DNA of 13,977 bases, taken from the NCBI GenBank assembly GCA_012965075.1, contig DTSY01000039.1, positions 25,726 through 39,702 of the forward strand, given 5' to 3'. Positions within the stretch are counted from its first letter, which is position 1. Each line of letters begins with the position of its first letter. Of this stretch, positions 7,645-13,977 are shown piece after piece. Origin of the DNA: Gammaproteobacteria bacterium. Its GTDB lineage: Bacteria; Pseudomonadota; Gammaproteobacteria; Magnimaribacterales; Magnimaribacteraceae. Both the position numbers and the translations under genes were made by a program. The notes beneath the pieces are model-generated. The model was given only the letters and a program-made list of their open reading frames with translations. It did no database searches and was not told where the DNA came from.

Positions 7645-8127
7645 CTATAAGGCTTCAAGAATAGTTTCAGCAGAACTTACTTCCAGACCGGGACCACTTT
7701 CAACATTTAATGTTGATACAACTCCATCATCAATGATCATTGCATAACGTTGAGATCTGGTACCCAGTCCAAATCCAGAACCATCCATTTCTAAACCGAT
7801 TGCTGATGTAAATTCAGCATTGCCATCAGAAAGCATAAGCACATCTTCACCTGCACTCCTATCTTTACCCCAAGCCGCCATTACAAATGGATCATTAACT
7901 GCGATACAAGCTACTACATCGGCACCTTTATCCCTGAGATTGCTAGCATTAGTCACAAATCCTGGTAGATGTTGCACGCTACAGGTAGGTGTAAATGCTC
8001 CTGGAACTGCAAAAAGGACCACTTTTTTTCCGGCACAAAGCTCTTCCATGGAGACTGGTTTAGGTCCTTCCTCCGTCATGGTACTTACTGTTATTTGAGG
8101 TAACTTGTCTCCTACTTGTATTGTCAT
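7645..8127 (-). CDS. Prx5-type peroxiredoxin
   Basis: This 160-residue thiol peroxidase reduces hydrogen peroxide and organic hydroperoxides in the cytoplasm. The peroxidatic cysteine is Cys49 in PGAFTPTCS (42-50), the signature of the Prx5/AhpE-like hybrid-peroxiredoxin group; the later GTRSQRYAMIIDDGVV (about 122-137) supplies the conserved arginine. Further cysteines are Cys31 and Cys74. Cys74, in VVACIAVNDP, lies where this subfamily has a conserved cysteine but need not be resolving, so reduction may depend on glutaredoxin or glutathione. The start is preceded by AAAGGAG at good spacing, the best ribosome-binding site of the operon. As first gene it is probably the most strongly expressed. 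Pairing with a P450 suggests protection from peroxide leaked by uncoupled turnover. Confidence 0.93.
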   Translation of the reverse strand: MTIQVGDKLPQITVSTMTEEGPKPVSMEELCAGKKVVLFAVPGAFTPTCSVQHLPGFVTNASNLRDKGADVVACIAVNDPFVMAAWGKDRSAGEDVLMLSDGNAEFTSAIGLEMDGSGFGLGTRSQRYAMIIDDGVVSTLNVESGPGLEVSSAETILEAL

Positions 8128-8192
8128 TTTTTCTCCTTTAAAAAATTAAACTTCTCGGTAAATTTTTGAACCCTGTTCTTTAAGCAGTTCTC

Positions 8193-8198
8193 ATTATA
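8193..8198 (-). promoter_or_regulatory. -10 box of the peroxiredoxin-P450 operon
   Basis: Read on the minus strand this is a perfect TATAAT, about 66 bases upstream of the peroxiredoxin ATG, giving a leader of roughly 60 bases that ends in AAAGGAG. No good -35 box lies 16-18 bases further upstream, which suggests that an activator is needed or that another promoter is used. The gaps of 3-10 bases between the five genes show no internal terminators. Confidence 0.45.
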
Positions 8199-8247
8199 TC
8201 TATAGAGGGAATAAAAGAGTTGAGTTTTAAGGGCATTTTTAAAGAAA

Positions 8248-8276
8248 TTGGGTAAAAAAGAAATAGGTGTTATACT
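8248..8276 (+). promoter_or_regulatory. Promoter of tolC-mutM with extended -10
   Basis: TTGGGT (8248-8253) and TATACT (8271-8276) have a 17-base spacer, and TG at 8268-8269 makes an extended -10. Transcription would start near 8283 and give a short leader carrying AAGGA ahead of the ATG at 8309. This supports the 8309 start over an in-frame upstream ATG at 8267, which would lie inside the promoter itself. Confidence 0.6.
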
Positions 8277-8286
8277 TGACTAACAC
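8267..8286. promoter_or_regulatory. Palindromic operator candidate over the tolC promoter
   Basis: GTGTTA (8267-8272) and TAACAC (8281-8286) are perfect 6-base inverted arms around 8 bases. An offset pairing AGGTGT (8265-8270) with ACACCT (8285-8290) also exists. The element covers the -10 box and the predicted start point, exactly where a TetR- or MarR-type repressor would block an efflux gene. No regulator gene is in the window, so the binding protein is unknown. Confidence 0.4.
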
Positions 8287-8308
8287 ACCTAAAAAAAAGG
8301 AACTAAAG

Positions 8309-9646
8309 ATGATAAAAATGAAACTACACAAAACAATAGCTGTTTGCAGTTTGGTTGGCTTATCTATAACTCAAACCTGGGCTGAGGATCTGAAGGACAT
8401 CTATGAACTTGCATTAATAAACGATCCTACATTTAAAGCAGCAGAAGCATCCTTTCGGGTAGGTAAAGAATACAAAATTCAAGGAAGGGCCGGATTATTA
8501 CCTTCTCTAACTATTTCGGGTTCCACAGGTTGGAATGAGTACAGACTAGAAGAGACCTTATTGGATGAATACAATTCAAATAATTATTCAGGCTCTCTAC
8601 AACAACCCCTTTTTCGTATGGATAGGTGGTTTCAATTCAGGCAAGGCAAAGCATTAACACAAAGTGCTGCAGCTGAATTTGCCTCTCAGCAACAAGAAAC
8701 AATGATCCGGGTAGCCACAAGCTACTTCAATGTGCTAAATGCTAAGGATAGCTTAAGTGCAGTGAAGGCTGAAGTTGAAGCCATAGGAAGACAAAGAGAC
8801 CAAGCTAAAAAAAGATTTGATGTTGGCCTAGCATCAATTACCGAGGTCCAAGATACTCAAGCTGCCTACGACTTAAGTATAGTAGGTAGAATTATAGGAG
8901 AGGCTCAACTTGATTCTGCTAAAGAGGCCGTATCAGCAATCATAGGTGGAGATTTACCACTTTTATCCCCTTTAATGGATGATTACCCTACCCCACCTCC
9001 AGATCCAATTAATAGAGAGGTGTGGGTAAAAATAGGTTTGGCTAATAATTTTCAATTAAAAGCAGCCCAGTTAAATACAGCCGCTGCCAAAAGCAGTGCT
9101 AGAGCAAGTGGGTCTGCTCATTTGCCTAAGATTGACATTGTTGGCAGAGTGACTAAAAGCACTAGTAGGCAAGGAAAATTTGGTGGCTTTATTCAAAACC
9201 CATTGTTTGGACTAGAATCAGATAACCGACAATATGCAATTCAAGTTAGCATGCCCATTTTTGCAGGCGGGGGAATTAGTTCAGCTCGAAGGCAGGCGTA
9301 CGCACAATACGATAGAAGTAAAGAACAAACTTTATTTACTGAAAGGTCAGTTATCAGAGAAGTTCGATCCAATCACTTTAATGTACAAACTCAGTCAGCA
9401 AACGTAACAGCAAGAAGGCAAGCGCTTGCTTCCGCTAATTCAGCTTTGGAAGCTACCCAGATTGGGTTCCAAGTTGGCAATAGAAATGTAGTAGATTTGT
9501 TACAAGCTGAAAGAGGACTTTATGCAGCGAAAAGAGATTATGCTCAATCTCGTTATGATTACATAATTGCAGTTCTCAGACTTAAATTATCAGTGGGTTC
9601 ATTGAGTCCTGAAGACTTATTTAATGTAAGTTCTCAAATGAAATAA
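8309..9646 (+). CDS. tolC: TolC-family outer-membrane channel protein
   Basis: TolC forms a trimeric outer-membrane barrel with a long periplasmic coiled-coil tunnel, used by tripartite efflux pumps and type I secretion. From the start at 8309 the protein has 445 residues with a signal peptide cut after about residue 25 (KLHKTIAVCSLVGLSITQTWA, then EDL). The mature part opens with the typical DLKDIYELALINDPTFKAAEAS and shows the two-fold TolC pattern: QPLFRMDRWFQFRQGK, then RFDVGLASITEVQDTQAAYD in the first half, and QVSMPIFAGGGISSARRQAY, then GFQVGNRNVVDLLQAERGLYAAKRDYAQSRYDYI in the second. Its closeness to TolC itself (mutual repeats, GNRNVVDLL) supports the symbol, but paralogues exist. 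No membrane-fusion or pump gene adjoins it. The AAGGA site 7 bases ahead supports this start. mutM follows after 3 bases. Confidence 0.88.
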   Translation: MIKMKLHKTIAVCSLVGLSITQTWAEDLKDIYELALINDPTFKAAEASFRVGKEYKIQGRAGLLPSLTISGSTGWNEYRLEETLLDEYNSNNYSGSLQQPLFRMDRWFQFRQGKALTQSAAAEFASQQQETMIRVATSYFNVLNAKDSLSAVKAEVEAIGRQRDQAKKRFDVGLASITEVQDTQAAYDLSIVGRIIGEAQLDSAKEAVSAIIGGDLPLLSPLMDDYPTPPPDPINREVWVKIGLANNFQLKAAQLNTAAAKSSARASGSAHLPKIDIVGRVTKSTSRQGKFGGFIQNPLFGLESDNRQYAIQVSMPIFAGGGISSARRQAYAQYDRSKEQTLFTERSVIREVRSNHFNVQTQSANVTARRQALASANSALEATQIGFQVGNRNVVDLLQAERGLYAAKRDYAQSRYDYIIAVLRLKLSVGSLSPEDLFNVSSQMK

Positions 9647-9649
9647 AAG

Positions 9650-10465
9650 GTGCCGGAGCTTCCAGAAGTAGAGACGACTTTAAGGGGCATAGAGCCGCAC
9701 ATTTTAAACCTACCTATAGCAGATATCTTAATTAGAGAATCTAAGTTAAGGTGGAAAGTCCCTGAAAGGGACTTGAAGAAAAACCTTTTGGGGAGCTATT
9801 TCTCTTCTATAAAAAGAAGAGCTAAGTATCTCATCTTAAATAGCAAAACCGGTTCTCTGCTTATCCACCTAGGTATGTCAGGTTCTTTGCGAATCCTTGC
9901 CAGAGATGTCAAACCTCAAAAACATGATCATATTGATATCACCTTTAACAATAATAGTTTGCTCAGGTTTACAGATCCGAGGAAATTTGGGTCCTTTCTT
10001 TGGACTGAAGATCCTGAACTACATCCTCTTTTAAAAAATTTAGGGCCAGAGCCTTTAGGTAATTCTTTTTCGGGTGACTACTTATTTAGGGCTTCTAGAA
10101 AAAGAAAAGTTCCGTTAAAAAACTTTATTATGAACTCAAGAGTCCTTGTTGGAGTTGGCAATATTTATGCCTCCGAAGCCCTATTCTTATCTGGGATCAG
10201 ACCTCAGAAAAGAGCTGGAACTATTAACAGGAAACAATACGACCTTTTAGCTTCATCAATTAAAGATTTACTACAAAGCTCTATAGATAAAGGTGGAACT
10301 ACTTTGCGAGATTTTGTGGGTGGCGACAGCAAACCCGGTTATTTCAAAAACGAATTACTTGTCTACGGCAGATCTGGACTATGTTGTAAATCGTGTTCAA
10401 CGCTACTAAAAGAAATTCGTTTATCTCAACGAAGTAGTGTTTATTGCCCCAAATGCCAGTCTTAA
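9650..10465 (+). CDS. mutM: Formamidopyrimidine-DNA glycosylase (8-oxoguanine repair)
   Basis: MutM removes 8-oxoguanine and formamidopyrimidines and cuts the strand by beta/delta elimination. It has 271 residues, the family length. After removal of the initiator the N-terminal proline of PELPEVETT is the catalytic nucleophile, with the catalytic glutamate next to it, which fixes the start at the GTG 9650. Other landmarks are Lys59 (RRAKYL), the intercalation set Met76, Arg111 and Phe113 (HLGMSG, DPRKFG), Asn171 (GVGNIYASEALF) and the C-terminal zinc finger with cysteines 246, 249, 266 and 269 around Arg261. It begins 3 bases after the tolC stop without a well-spaced Shine-Dalgarno sequence, so it probably depends on reinitiation from tolC. 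It converges with coaD, the stops being one base apart. Confidence 0.97.
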   Translation: MPELPEVETTLRGIEPHILNLPIADILIRESKLRWKVPERDLKKNLLGSYFSSIKRRAKYLILNSKTGSLLIHLGMSGSLRILARDVKPQKHDHIDITFNNNSLLRFTDPRKFGSFLWTEDPELHPLLKNLGPEPLGNSFSGDYLFRASRKRKVPLKNFIMNSRVLVGVGNIYASEALFLSGIRPQKRAGTINRKQYDLLASSIKDLLQSSIDKGGTTLRDFVGGDSKPGYFKNELLVYGRSGLCCKSCSTLLKEIRLSQRSSVYCPKCQS

Positions 10466-10466
10466 A

Positions 10467-10946
10467 TTAATCCTTAAAACGTTTTTTTAGAGCCTCCTCA
10501 ACGATAGGATCAACAAAAGCAGACAACTCTCCTCCCATTGAAGCTATCTCTCTGACTAATGTAGACGAGAGAAAGGAGAATTTAGCTTTGGGCGTTAAGA
10601 ATACACTTTCGAGATCAGGAGACATTGCTCGATTCATATTCGCTAATTGAAACTCGTACTCAAAGTCAGAAACTGCTCTCAGCCCTCTTAACAGAACATT
10701 GGTTCCTTCCTCTTTAGCCAGATCGACTACTAATCCGGTAAAACCAATAGCTCTAACTTTCTTGTTCCCCTTGAAGATTAACTCGATCTGATTAATTCTT
10801 TCTTCTAAAGAGAAAAGAGGAGTCTTTGATTCACTTGTAGCAATCGCTACAGTTACTTCGTCAAATAAGTGTAAGGCCCTATAGATTATATCTATGTGGC
10901 CCAAGGTAACTGGATCAAAAGTACCGGGATACAAAGCTTTCTTCAT
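10467..10946 (-). CDS. coaD: Phosphopantetheine adenylyltransferase (coenzyme A synthesis)
   Basis: CoaD transfers AMP from ATP to 4'-phosphopantetheine, the penultimate step of coenzyme A synthesis. The protein has the normal length of 159 residues. The nucleotidyltransferase motif is YPGTFDPVTLGH (6-17) with His17 and the TxGH signature. RGLRAVSDFEYEFQLANMNR (87-106) is diagnostic for the family, and FLSSTLVRE (125-133) is the C-terminal ATP-binding motif. AGAGGAG lies 6 to 8 bases before the ATG (plus-strand 10954-10960), a strong ribosome-binding site. coaD and mutM are neighbours in many proteobacteria. The tandem palindromes at 11002-11042 are upstream of this gene too, so I cannot exclude that they act on it. 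Confidence 0.97.
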   Translation of the reverse strand: MKKALYPGTFDPVTLGHIDIIYRALHLFDEVTVAIATSESKTPLFSLEERINQIELIFKGNKKVRAIGFTGLVVDLAKEEGTNVLLRGLRAVSDFEYEFQLANMNRAMSPDLESVFLTPKAKFSFLSSTLVREIASMGGELSAFVDPIVEEALKKRFKD

Positions 10947-11001
10947 ATATTCGCTCCTCTTATTAATCTCATTTTCCCATATTTTTTAAAAAAAAGAATC
11001 T

Positions 11002-11022
11002 GATTGAGAATCACTCTCAATC
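11002..11022. promoter_or_regulatory. Fur-like operator, 21-base perfect palindrome
   Basis: GATTGAGA (11002-11009) and TCTCAATC (11015-11022) are perfect 8-base inverted arms around ATCAC. In the 7-1-7 form it reads TGAGAAT-C-ACTCTCA, close to the Fur consensus TGATAAT-n-ATTATCA. Related factors (PerR, Zur) bind similar sites. It lies between divergently arranged coaD and the short ORF at 11078, and the site alone does not show which it controls. Confidence 0.6.
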
Positions 11023-11027
11023 TCATA

Positions 11028-11042
11028 CTCAATTTCATTGAG
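11028..11042. promoter_or_regulatory. Second palindrome of the tandem operator
   Basis: CTCAAT (11028-11033) and ATTGAG (11037-11042) are perfect 6-base arms around TTC. They reuse the TTGAG/CTCAA half-sites of the neighbouring palindrome, so four related half-sites stand in 41 bases. Its right arm overlaps TTGAGC (11038-11043), a possible -35 box paired at 16 bases with the weak -10 TAGTGT (11060-11065). That geometry suits repression of a plus-strand transcript beginning near 11072. Confidence 0.45.
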
Positions 11043-11077
11043 CATTTCACCCCTTTTTTTAGTGTAAAGTCAGTTCC

Positions 11078-11155
11078 ATGATTGAAGCAGCCCTATATAT
11101 TACTTCGCTTTTTTCGATGGTGTGCTACATAGTATTGTCAGCTAAATACCTGTAA
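11078..11155 (+). CDS. Possible 25-residue membrane mini-protein behind the Fur-like sites
   Basis: ATG at 11078 opens 25 codons (MIEAALYITSLF..., ending LSAKYL) that are almost wholly hydrophobic, as in the single-helix mini-proteins that modulate membrane complexes. It lies about 36 bases after the second palindrome and ahead of the terminator at 11191-11216, so it would be the only coding content of a short transcript. The ribosome-binding site is weak (AAAG at 11066-11069) and the ORF could be chance in AT-rich DNA. It could also be the surviving start of a decayed membrane-protein gene. The rest of the transcript may act as RNA instead. Confidence 0.3.
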   Translation: MIEAALYITSLFSMVCYIVLSAKYL

Positions 11156-11190
11156 AATTCCGTTACATCTTTTTTTAATTTTCCTTTTGT

Positions 11191-11216
11191 GAGCATCCAT
11201 GGTGCTCGTTTTTTTT
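11191..11216 (+). terminator. Rho-independent terminator
   Basis: GAGCATC (11191-11197) pairs with GGTGCTC (11201-11207), a 7-base stem with one T-G pair and the loop CAT, followed by G and eight Ts (11209-11216). The T run follows only on the plus strand, so it ends a plus-strand transcript. The only candidate upstream is the short unit that begins behind the Fur-like sites. Confidence 0.7.
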
Positions 11217-11230
11217 GCTTGTAAACAATT

Positions 11231-11663
11231 ATGAATAAACCAAAAAGCAGTACAGTTAAAATTGGTAGCAATGTTAGCTTGCTCTTGGAAAATTTGAGTA
11301 CCTTAAATTCTGTTATTCCAGAAAAGAATAACTTGAAAGCAACCATGTCTGTTAAATTTTCTGATGAAAAGATAATAAAAGAGAAATTAAACCAATTTTC
11401 CGGTATAGAAAATAAGGTCTGGTTGCAGGTAGGTGAAAATGATCGGATCTTCGCAAGCTCGCAAAAAAAATGTAGAAACGCACACAGCAAAAAAAAACTC
11501 GTCAAATTATTTTCTCTGTTTTGAGTTTACTAATCTTATGATTAAGGATTTACAGTCTGGAGCTACTTTATTTGCTGGAGTAGAACACCCAAATTACAAC
11601 GTCAGAACGCAAGAAATTCCAAGAACTGTGTCTGATTTGCTTGCCCAAGATTTGTCTAAATAA
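11231..11663 (+). pseudogene. Frame-broken ORF of unknown family, joined at a poly-A tract
   Basis: Two plus-strand reading frames look like pieces of one protein. The first runs from ATG 11231 (KIGSNVSLLLENLSTLNSV, then KFSDEKIIKEKLNQFSGIENKVWLQVGENDRIFASS) and turns into lysine-rich nonsense after A8 at 11463-11470, stopping at 11524. The +1 frame then gives NYFLCFEFTNLMIKDLQSG and RTVSDLLAQDLSK, stopping at 11663. Removing one A from the A8 tract joins them into 143 residues; the A9 tract at 11489-11497 would serve almost as well. I do not recognise the family; strands alternating with charged helices suggest a soluble protein. There is no good ribosome-binding site, and a terminator lies directly upstream, which favours a relic. 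A sequencing error or transcript slippage on the A tracts would instead make it a working gene. Confidence 0.45.
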
Positions 11664-11762
11664 TTATGGTTTTAAAGTAACGAAACTAACCTAGCTAGAA
11701 CATAAAAAAAAACTTAGAATAGGTACAAAGTAAATTTAAAGAAATTACCAGGAAGGTGACTT

Positions 11763-13892
11763 ATGAGTAAAGATAATGAAGATAAATGTCCAGTAATGCA
11801 TGGTTCCTTAACCAGCAATAGCGCTTCAGGAACGTCAAATCAAGATTGGTGGCCAAATCAATTAAATCTAAATATTCTTCATCAGCATGATCAGAAATCT
11901 GATCCTCTGGCTGAGGGTTTTGATTATCGAGAAGAGTTTAAAAAGCTTGATTATAAATCTCTAAAAAAGGATCTAAATGATCTGATGACAGATTCACAAG
12001 ATTGGTGGCCGGCTGATTATGGACATTATGGTCCTTTCTTTATTCGAATGACTTGGCACGCGGCAGGTACTTACAGGATTGGAGACGGTCGTGGCGGTGG
12101 GGGAACAGGTGCTCAGCGCTTCGCTCCGCTTAATAGTTGGCCAGATAATGGAAACTTAGATAAAGCTCGTCGTCTACTTTGGCCCATAAAACAAAAATAC
12201 GGTAATAAAATTAGTTGGGCAGACCTTTTAATCCTTGCTGGGAATGTCGCGATTGAATCCATGGGTGGAAAAACTTTTGGTTTTGGTGGAGGACGTCCTG
12301 ATATTTGGGCACCAGAGGAAGATATTCACTGGGGTATAGAGACAGAATGGTTAGCCAATGAGAGGTACTCAGGTGAGCGAGATCTAGCTAATCCTTTGGG
12401 TGCCGTACAGATGGGCTTGATTTATGTTAACCCACAAGGCCCTGACGGTGAACCTGATCCTATTGCAAGCGGTAAAGATGTCAGAGAGACATTTGGTCGA
12501 ATGGCCATGAACGATGAAGAAACCGTGGCTCTTGTTGCTGGTGGACACACCTTTGGTAAGGGGCATGGCGCCGGAGCTGAGGAACATGTGCAAGCAGAAC
12601 CTGAGGGAGCGCCATTGGAAAACATGGGTTTTGGCTGGCAAAGCAACCATGCATCGGGAATGGGTAGTGACTCCATTACAAGTGGCTTTGAGGGAGCCTG
12701 GACGGCTAACCCAACACAATGGGACAACGGATACTTTGATCTCTTATTTGGTTATGAATGGGAGAAGGTGGAAACACCTGCCGGCAAGATTGTTTGGCAT
12801 GCGATAGATCAGAAAGAAGAGGATATGGCACCAGATGCCGAGGATTCCTCTGTGCGCGTCCCTACCATGATGACGACAGCGGATATGGCGATGCGAGAAG
12901 ATCCCGCCTATAAGAAGATCTCAAAACGTTTTCATGAAAACCCTGAGGAATTTGCTGATGCATTTGCTAGAGCGTGGTTTAAGCTGCTGCATCGTGACAT
13001 GGGACCTCTTTCTCGATACTTGGGTCCTGAAGTTCCTAAAGAAGAACTTATTTGGCAAGACCCTGTTCCTAACGGCAACGCTGACTATGATGTGGAAGCG
13101 GTTAAAACAAAAATTGCTGAAACTGATTTATCTGTCCAAGAGATGGTGGAAACAGCTTGGGCAAGTGCTTCAACCTTCCGAGGATCTGATATGCGCGGTG
13201 GTGCCAATGGTGCGCGTATACGCCTAGCTCCTCAAAAGGATTGGGAAGCTAATAAACCAGAGCAACTTGCACGTGTATTGGGTGTACTAGAAGGCATTGC
13301 TTCAGAAACTGGAGCATCAGTAGCGGATGTTATCGTACTTGCTGGTAATGTAGGTTTGGAACAAGCTTCAGATGCAAGCGTTCCATTTACTCCTGGTCGA
13401 GGAGATGCTACAGAAGAGCAAACTGATGTTGAATCATTTGAAGTACTTGAACCTGCTTCAGATGGATTCCGTAATTTTCATAAGACAAAGTCTTCTGTCA
13501 GCCCTGAAGAAATGATGCTAGATAAAGCTCAATTACTAGGACTTACTGCACCAGAGATGACTGTATTAGTAGGCGGAATGAGATCCTTAGGCATTAGCTC
13601 TGATAATAATGGTGTATTTACTGAAACCCCAGGTAAGTTAACTAATGACTTCTTTGTAAACTTGCTTGATATGAATGTGGAATGGAAGCCTTCTGGTGAA
13701 AATGCTTACGAAGCAACAGATCGTTCTTCAGGGAATAAAGTTAGAACTGCGACAAGGGTAGACCTGGTATTTGGTTCTAACTCTCAATTAAGAGCTTTGG
13801 CAGAAGTTTACGCCAGTGAAGATTGTAAGGAAAAGTTTGTTTCAGACTTTATTTCAGCTTGGAATAAAGTCATGAATGCTGACCTTTTGTAA
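11763..13892 (+). CDS. katG: Catalase-peroxidase
   Basis: KatG is a bifunctional haem enzyme that removes hydrogen peroxide. At 709 residues it is slightly shorter than the usual 720-740, the difference being mostly at the N-terminus. The distal haem pocket has Arg95, Trp98 and His99 (RMTWHAAGTYR), and the Trp-Tyr-Met adduct needed for catalase activity is complete: Trp98, Tyr221 (GLIYVNP) and Met247 (GRMAMND). The proximal ligand is His262 in GGHTFGKGHG. A tryptophan in GAWTANPTQW and an aspartate in TTADMAMRED complete the proximal side. The haem-less C-terminal domain is full length. AGGAAGG (11750-11756) sets the start. The central part is much richer in GC than its neighbours: the 60 bases from 12541 hold 35 G or C, against 19 in the 60 from 5041. 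A TAGAAT at 11715-11720 is a possible -10 without a -35, as at activator-dependent promoters such as those of OxyR. Confidence 0.97.
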   Translation: MSKDNEDKCPVMHGSLTSNSASGTSNQDWWPNQLNLNILHQHDQKSDPLAEGFDYREEFKKLDYKSLKKDLNDLMTDSQDWWPADYGHYGPFFIRMTWHAAGTYRIGDGRGGGGTGAQRFAPLNSWPDNGNLDKARRLLWPIKQKYGNKISWADLLILAGNVAIESMGGKTFGFGGGRPDIWAPEEDIHWGIETEWLANERYSGERDLANPLGAVQMGLIYVNPQGPDGEPDPIASGKDVRETFGRMAMNDEETVALVAGGHTFGKGHGAGAEEHVQAEPEGAPLENMGFGWQSNHASGMGSDSITSGFEGAWTANPTQWDNGYFDLLFGYEWEKVETPAGKIVWHAIDQKEEDMAPDAEDSSVRVPTMMTTADMAMREDPAYKKISKRFHENPEEFADAFARAWFKLLHRDMGPLSRYLGPEVPKEELIWQDPVPNGNADYDVEAVKTKIAETDLSVQEMVETAWASASTFRGSDMRGGANGARIRLAPQKDWEANKPEQLARVLGVLEGIASETGASVADVIVLAGNVGLEQASDASVPFTPGRGDATEEQTDVESFEVLEPASDGFRNFHKTKSSVSPEEMMLDKAQLLGLTAPEMTVLVGGMRSLGISSDNNGVFTETPGKLTNDFFVNLLDMNVEWKPSGENAYEATDRSSGNKVRTATRVDLVFGSNSQLRALAEVYASEDCKEKFVSDFISAWNKVMNADLL

Positions 13893-13917
13893 ATAGATCA
13901 GACTCTAATTACATCTA

Positions 13918-13977
13918 CTATGAATTATATTTACTTAATTCTGCTCTTGCTATTGCCCTTCTGTGAACTTCATCAGG
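13918..13977 (-). CDS. Acyl-CoA dehydrogenase, C-terminal tail (cut by window edge)
   Basis: Only the last 19 codons are present, ending at TAG 13920-13918. The peptide PDEVHRRAIARAELSKYNS matches the C-terminal helix of acyl-CoA dehydrogenases, where PDEVH precedes an R/A-rich helix ending in Lys-Tyr. The ACAD10/11-like subgroup, which often neighbours APH-like kinases, carries this form. It converges with katG, and the 25 bases between the two stops hold no terminator. The assignment rests on a short piece. Confidence 0.6.
   Translation of the reverse strand, partial: PDEVHRRAIARAELSKYNS

Noticed and set aside
8267..8308. Upstream ATG that would lengthen TolC by 14 residues
   Set aside because: It lies inside the predicted promoter, would put a polar stretch ahead of the signal peptide, and has no ribosome-binding site, whereas 8309 has AAGGA at good spacing.
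11125..11505. Minus-strand ORF of 126 codons with a possible membrane helix
   Set aside because: It is very phenylalanine-rich, as expected for the antisense of lysine-rich DNA, runs through the rho-independent terminator stem, has no family resemblance and lies opposite the more protein-like plus frames. Some doubt remains because its C-terminal half reads fairly naturally.
12384..12727. Two overlapping minus-strand ORFs within katG
   Set aside because: Antisense to a complete, well-conserved katG coding region in its GC-rich part, where long spurious ORFs are expected; no start signals.

Overview
The window looks like a stretch of chromosome from an AT-rich, streamlined marine gammaproteobacterium, possibly of the SAR86 type. 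That assignment is an inference from the ParC/ParE, MutM, CoaD and TolC sequences, the very tight gene packing and the lipid-type cytochrome P450; no ribosomal RNA is present to settle it. I see no insertion sequence, tRNA, rRNA, CRISPR array or phage gene.

Layout. 1-2105 (minus): the N-terminus of topoisomerase IV subunit A (parC, cut by the window edge) preceded by complete parE, with an 8-base overlap. 2145-3200 (plus): a secreted glycosidase-like beta-propeller protein, divergent from parE across only 39 bases. 3201-3778: a good promoter, a 49-residue single-span membrane protein and a doubtful second small ORF. 3779-8127 (minus): a five-gene operon with gaps of 3 to 10 bases, in transcription order Prx5-type peroxiredoxin, cytochrome P450 (CYP125/124/142-like), a CrtC/AttH-like lipocalin-fold protein of unknown function, an aminoglycoside-phosphotransferase-like kinase and a 149-residue unknown. 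8128-8308: divergent promoter region with a palindromic operator candidate over the tolC promoter. 8309-10465 (plus): tolC and mutM, closely coupled. 10467-10946 (minus): coaD, convergent with mutM by one base. 10947-11762: an unusual non-housekeeping stretch with tandem Fur-like palindromes, a 25-codon ORF, a rho-independent terminator and a frame-broken ORF. 11763-13892 (plus): katG. 13918-13977 (minus): the C-terminal tail of an acyl-CoA dehydrogenase.

How the genes may work together. The operon suggests oxidation of a steroid or branched lipid by the P450, followed by handling of the new hydroxyl group by the kinase-like protein and the lipocalin-fold protein, with the peroxiredoxin protecting against peroxide. 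This is inference. The other biologically interesting spot is the 11.0-11.7 kb region, which has the architecture of an iron-responsive (Fur-type) short transcript beside katG.
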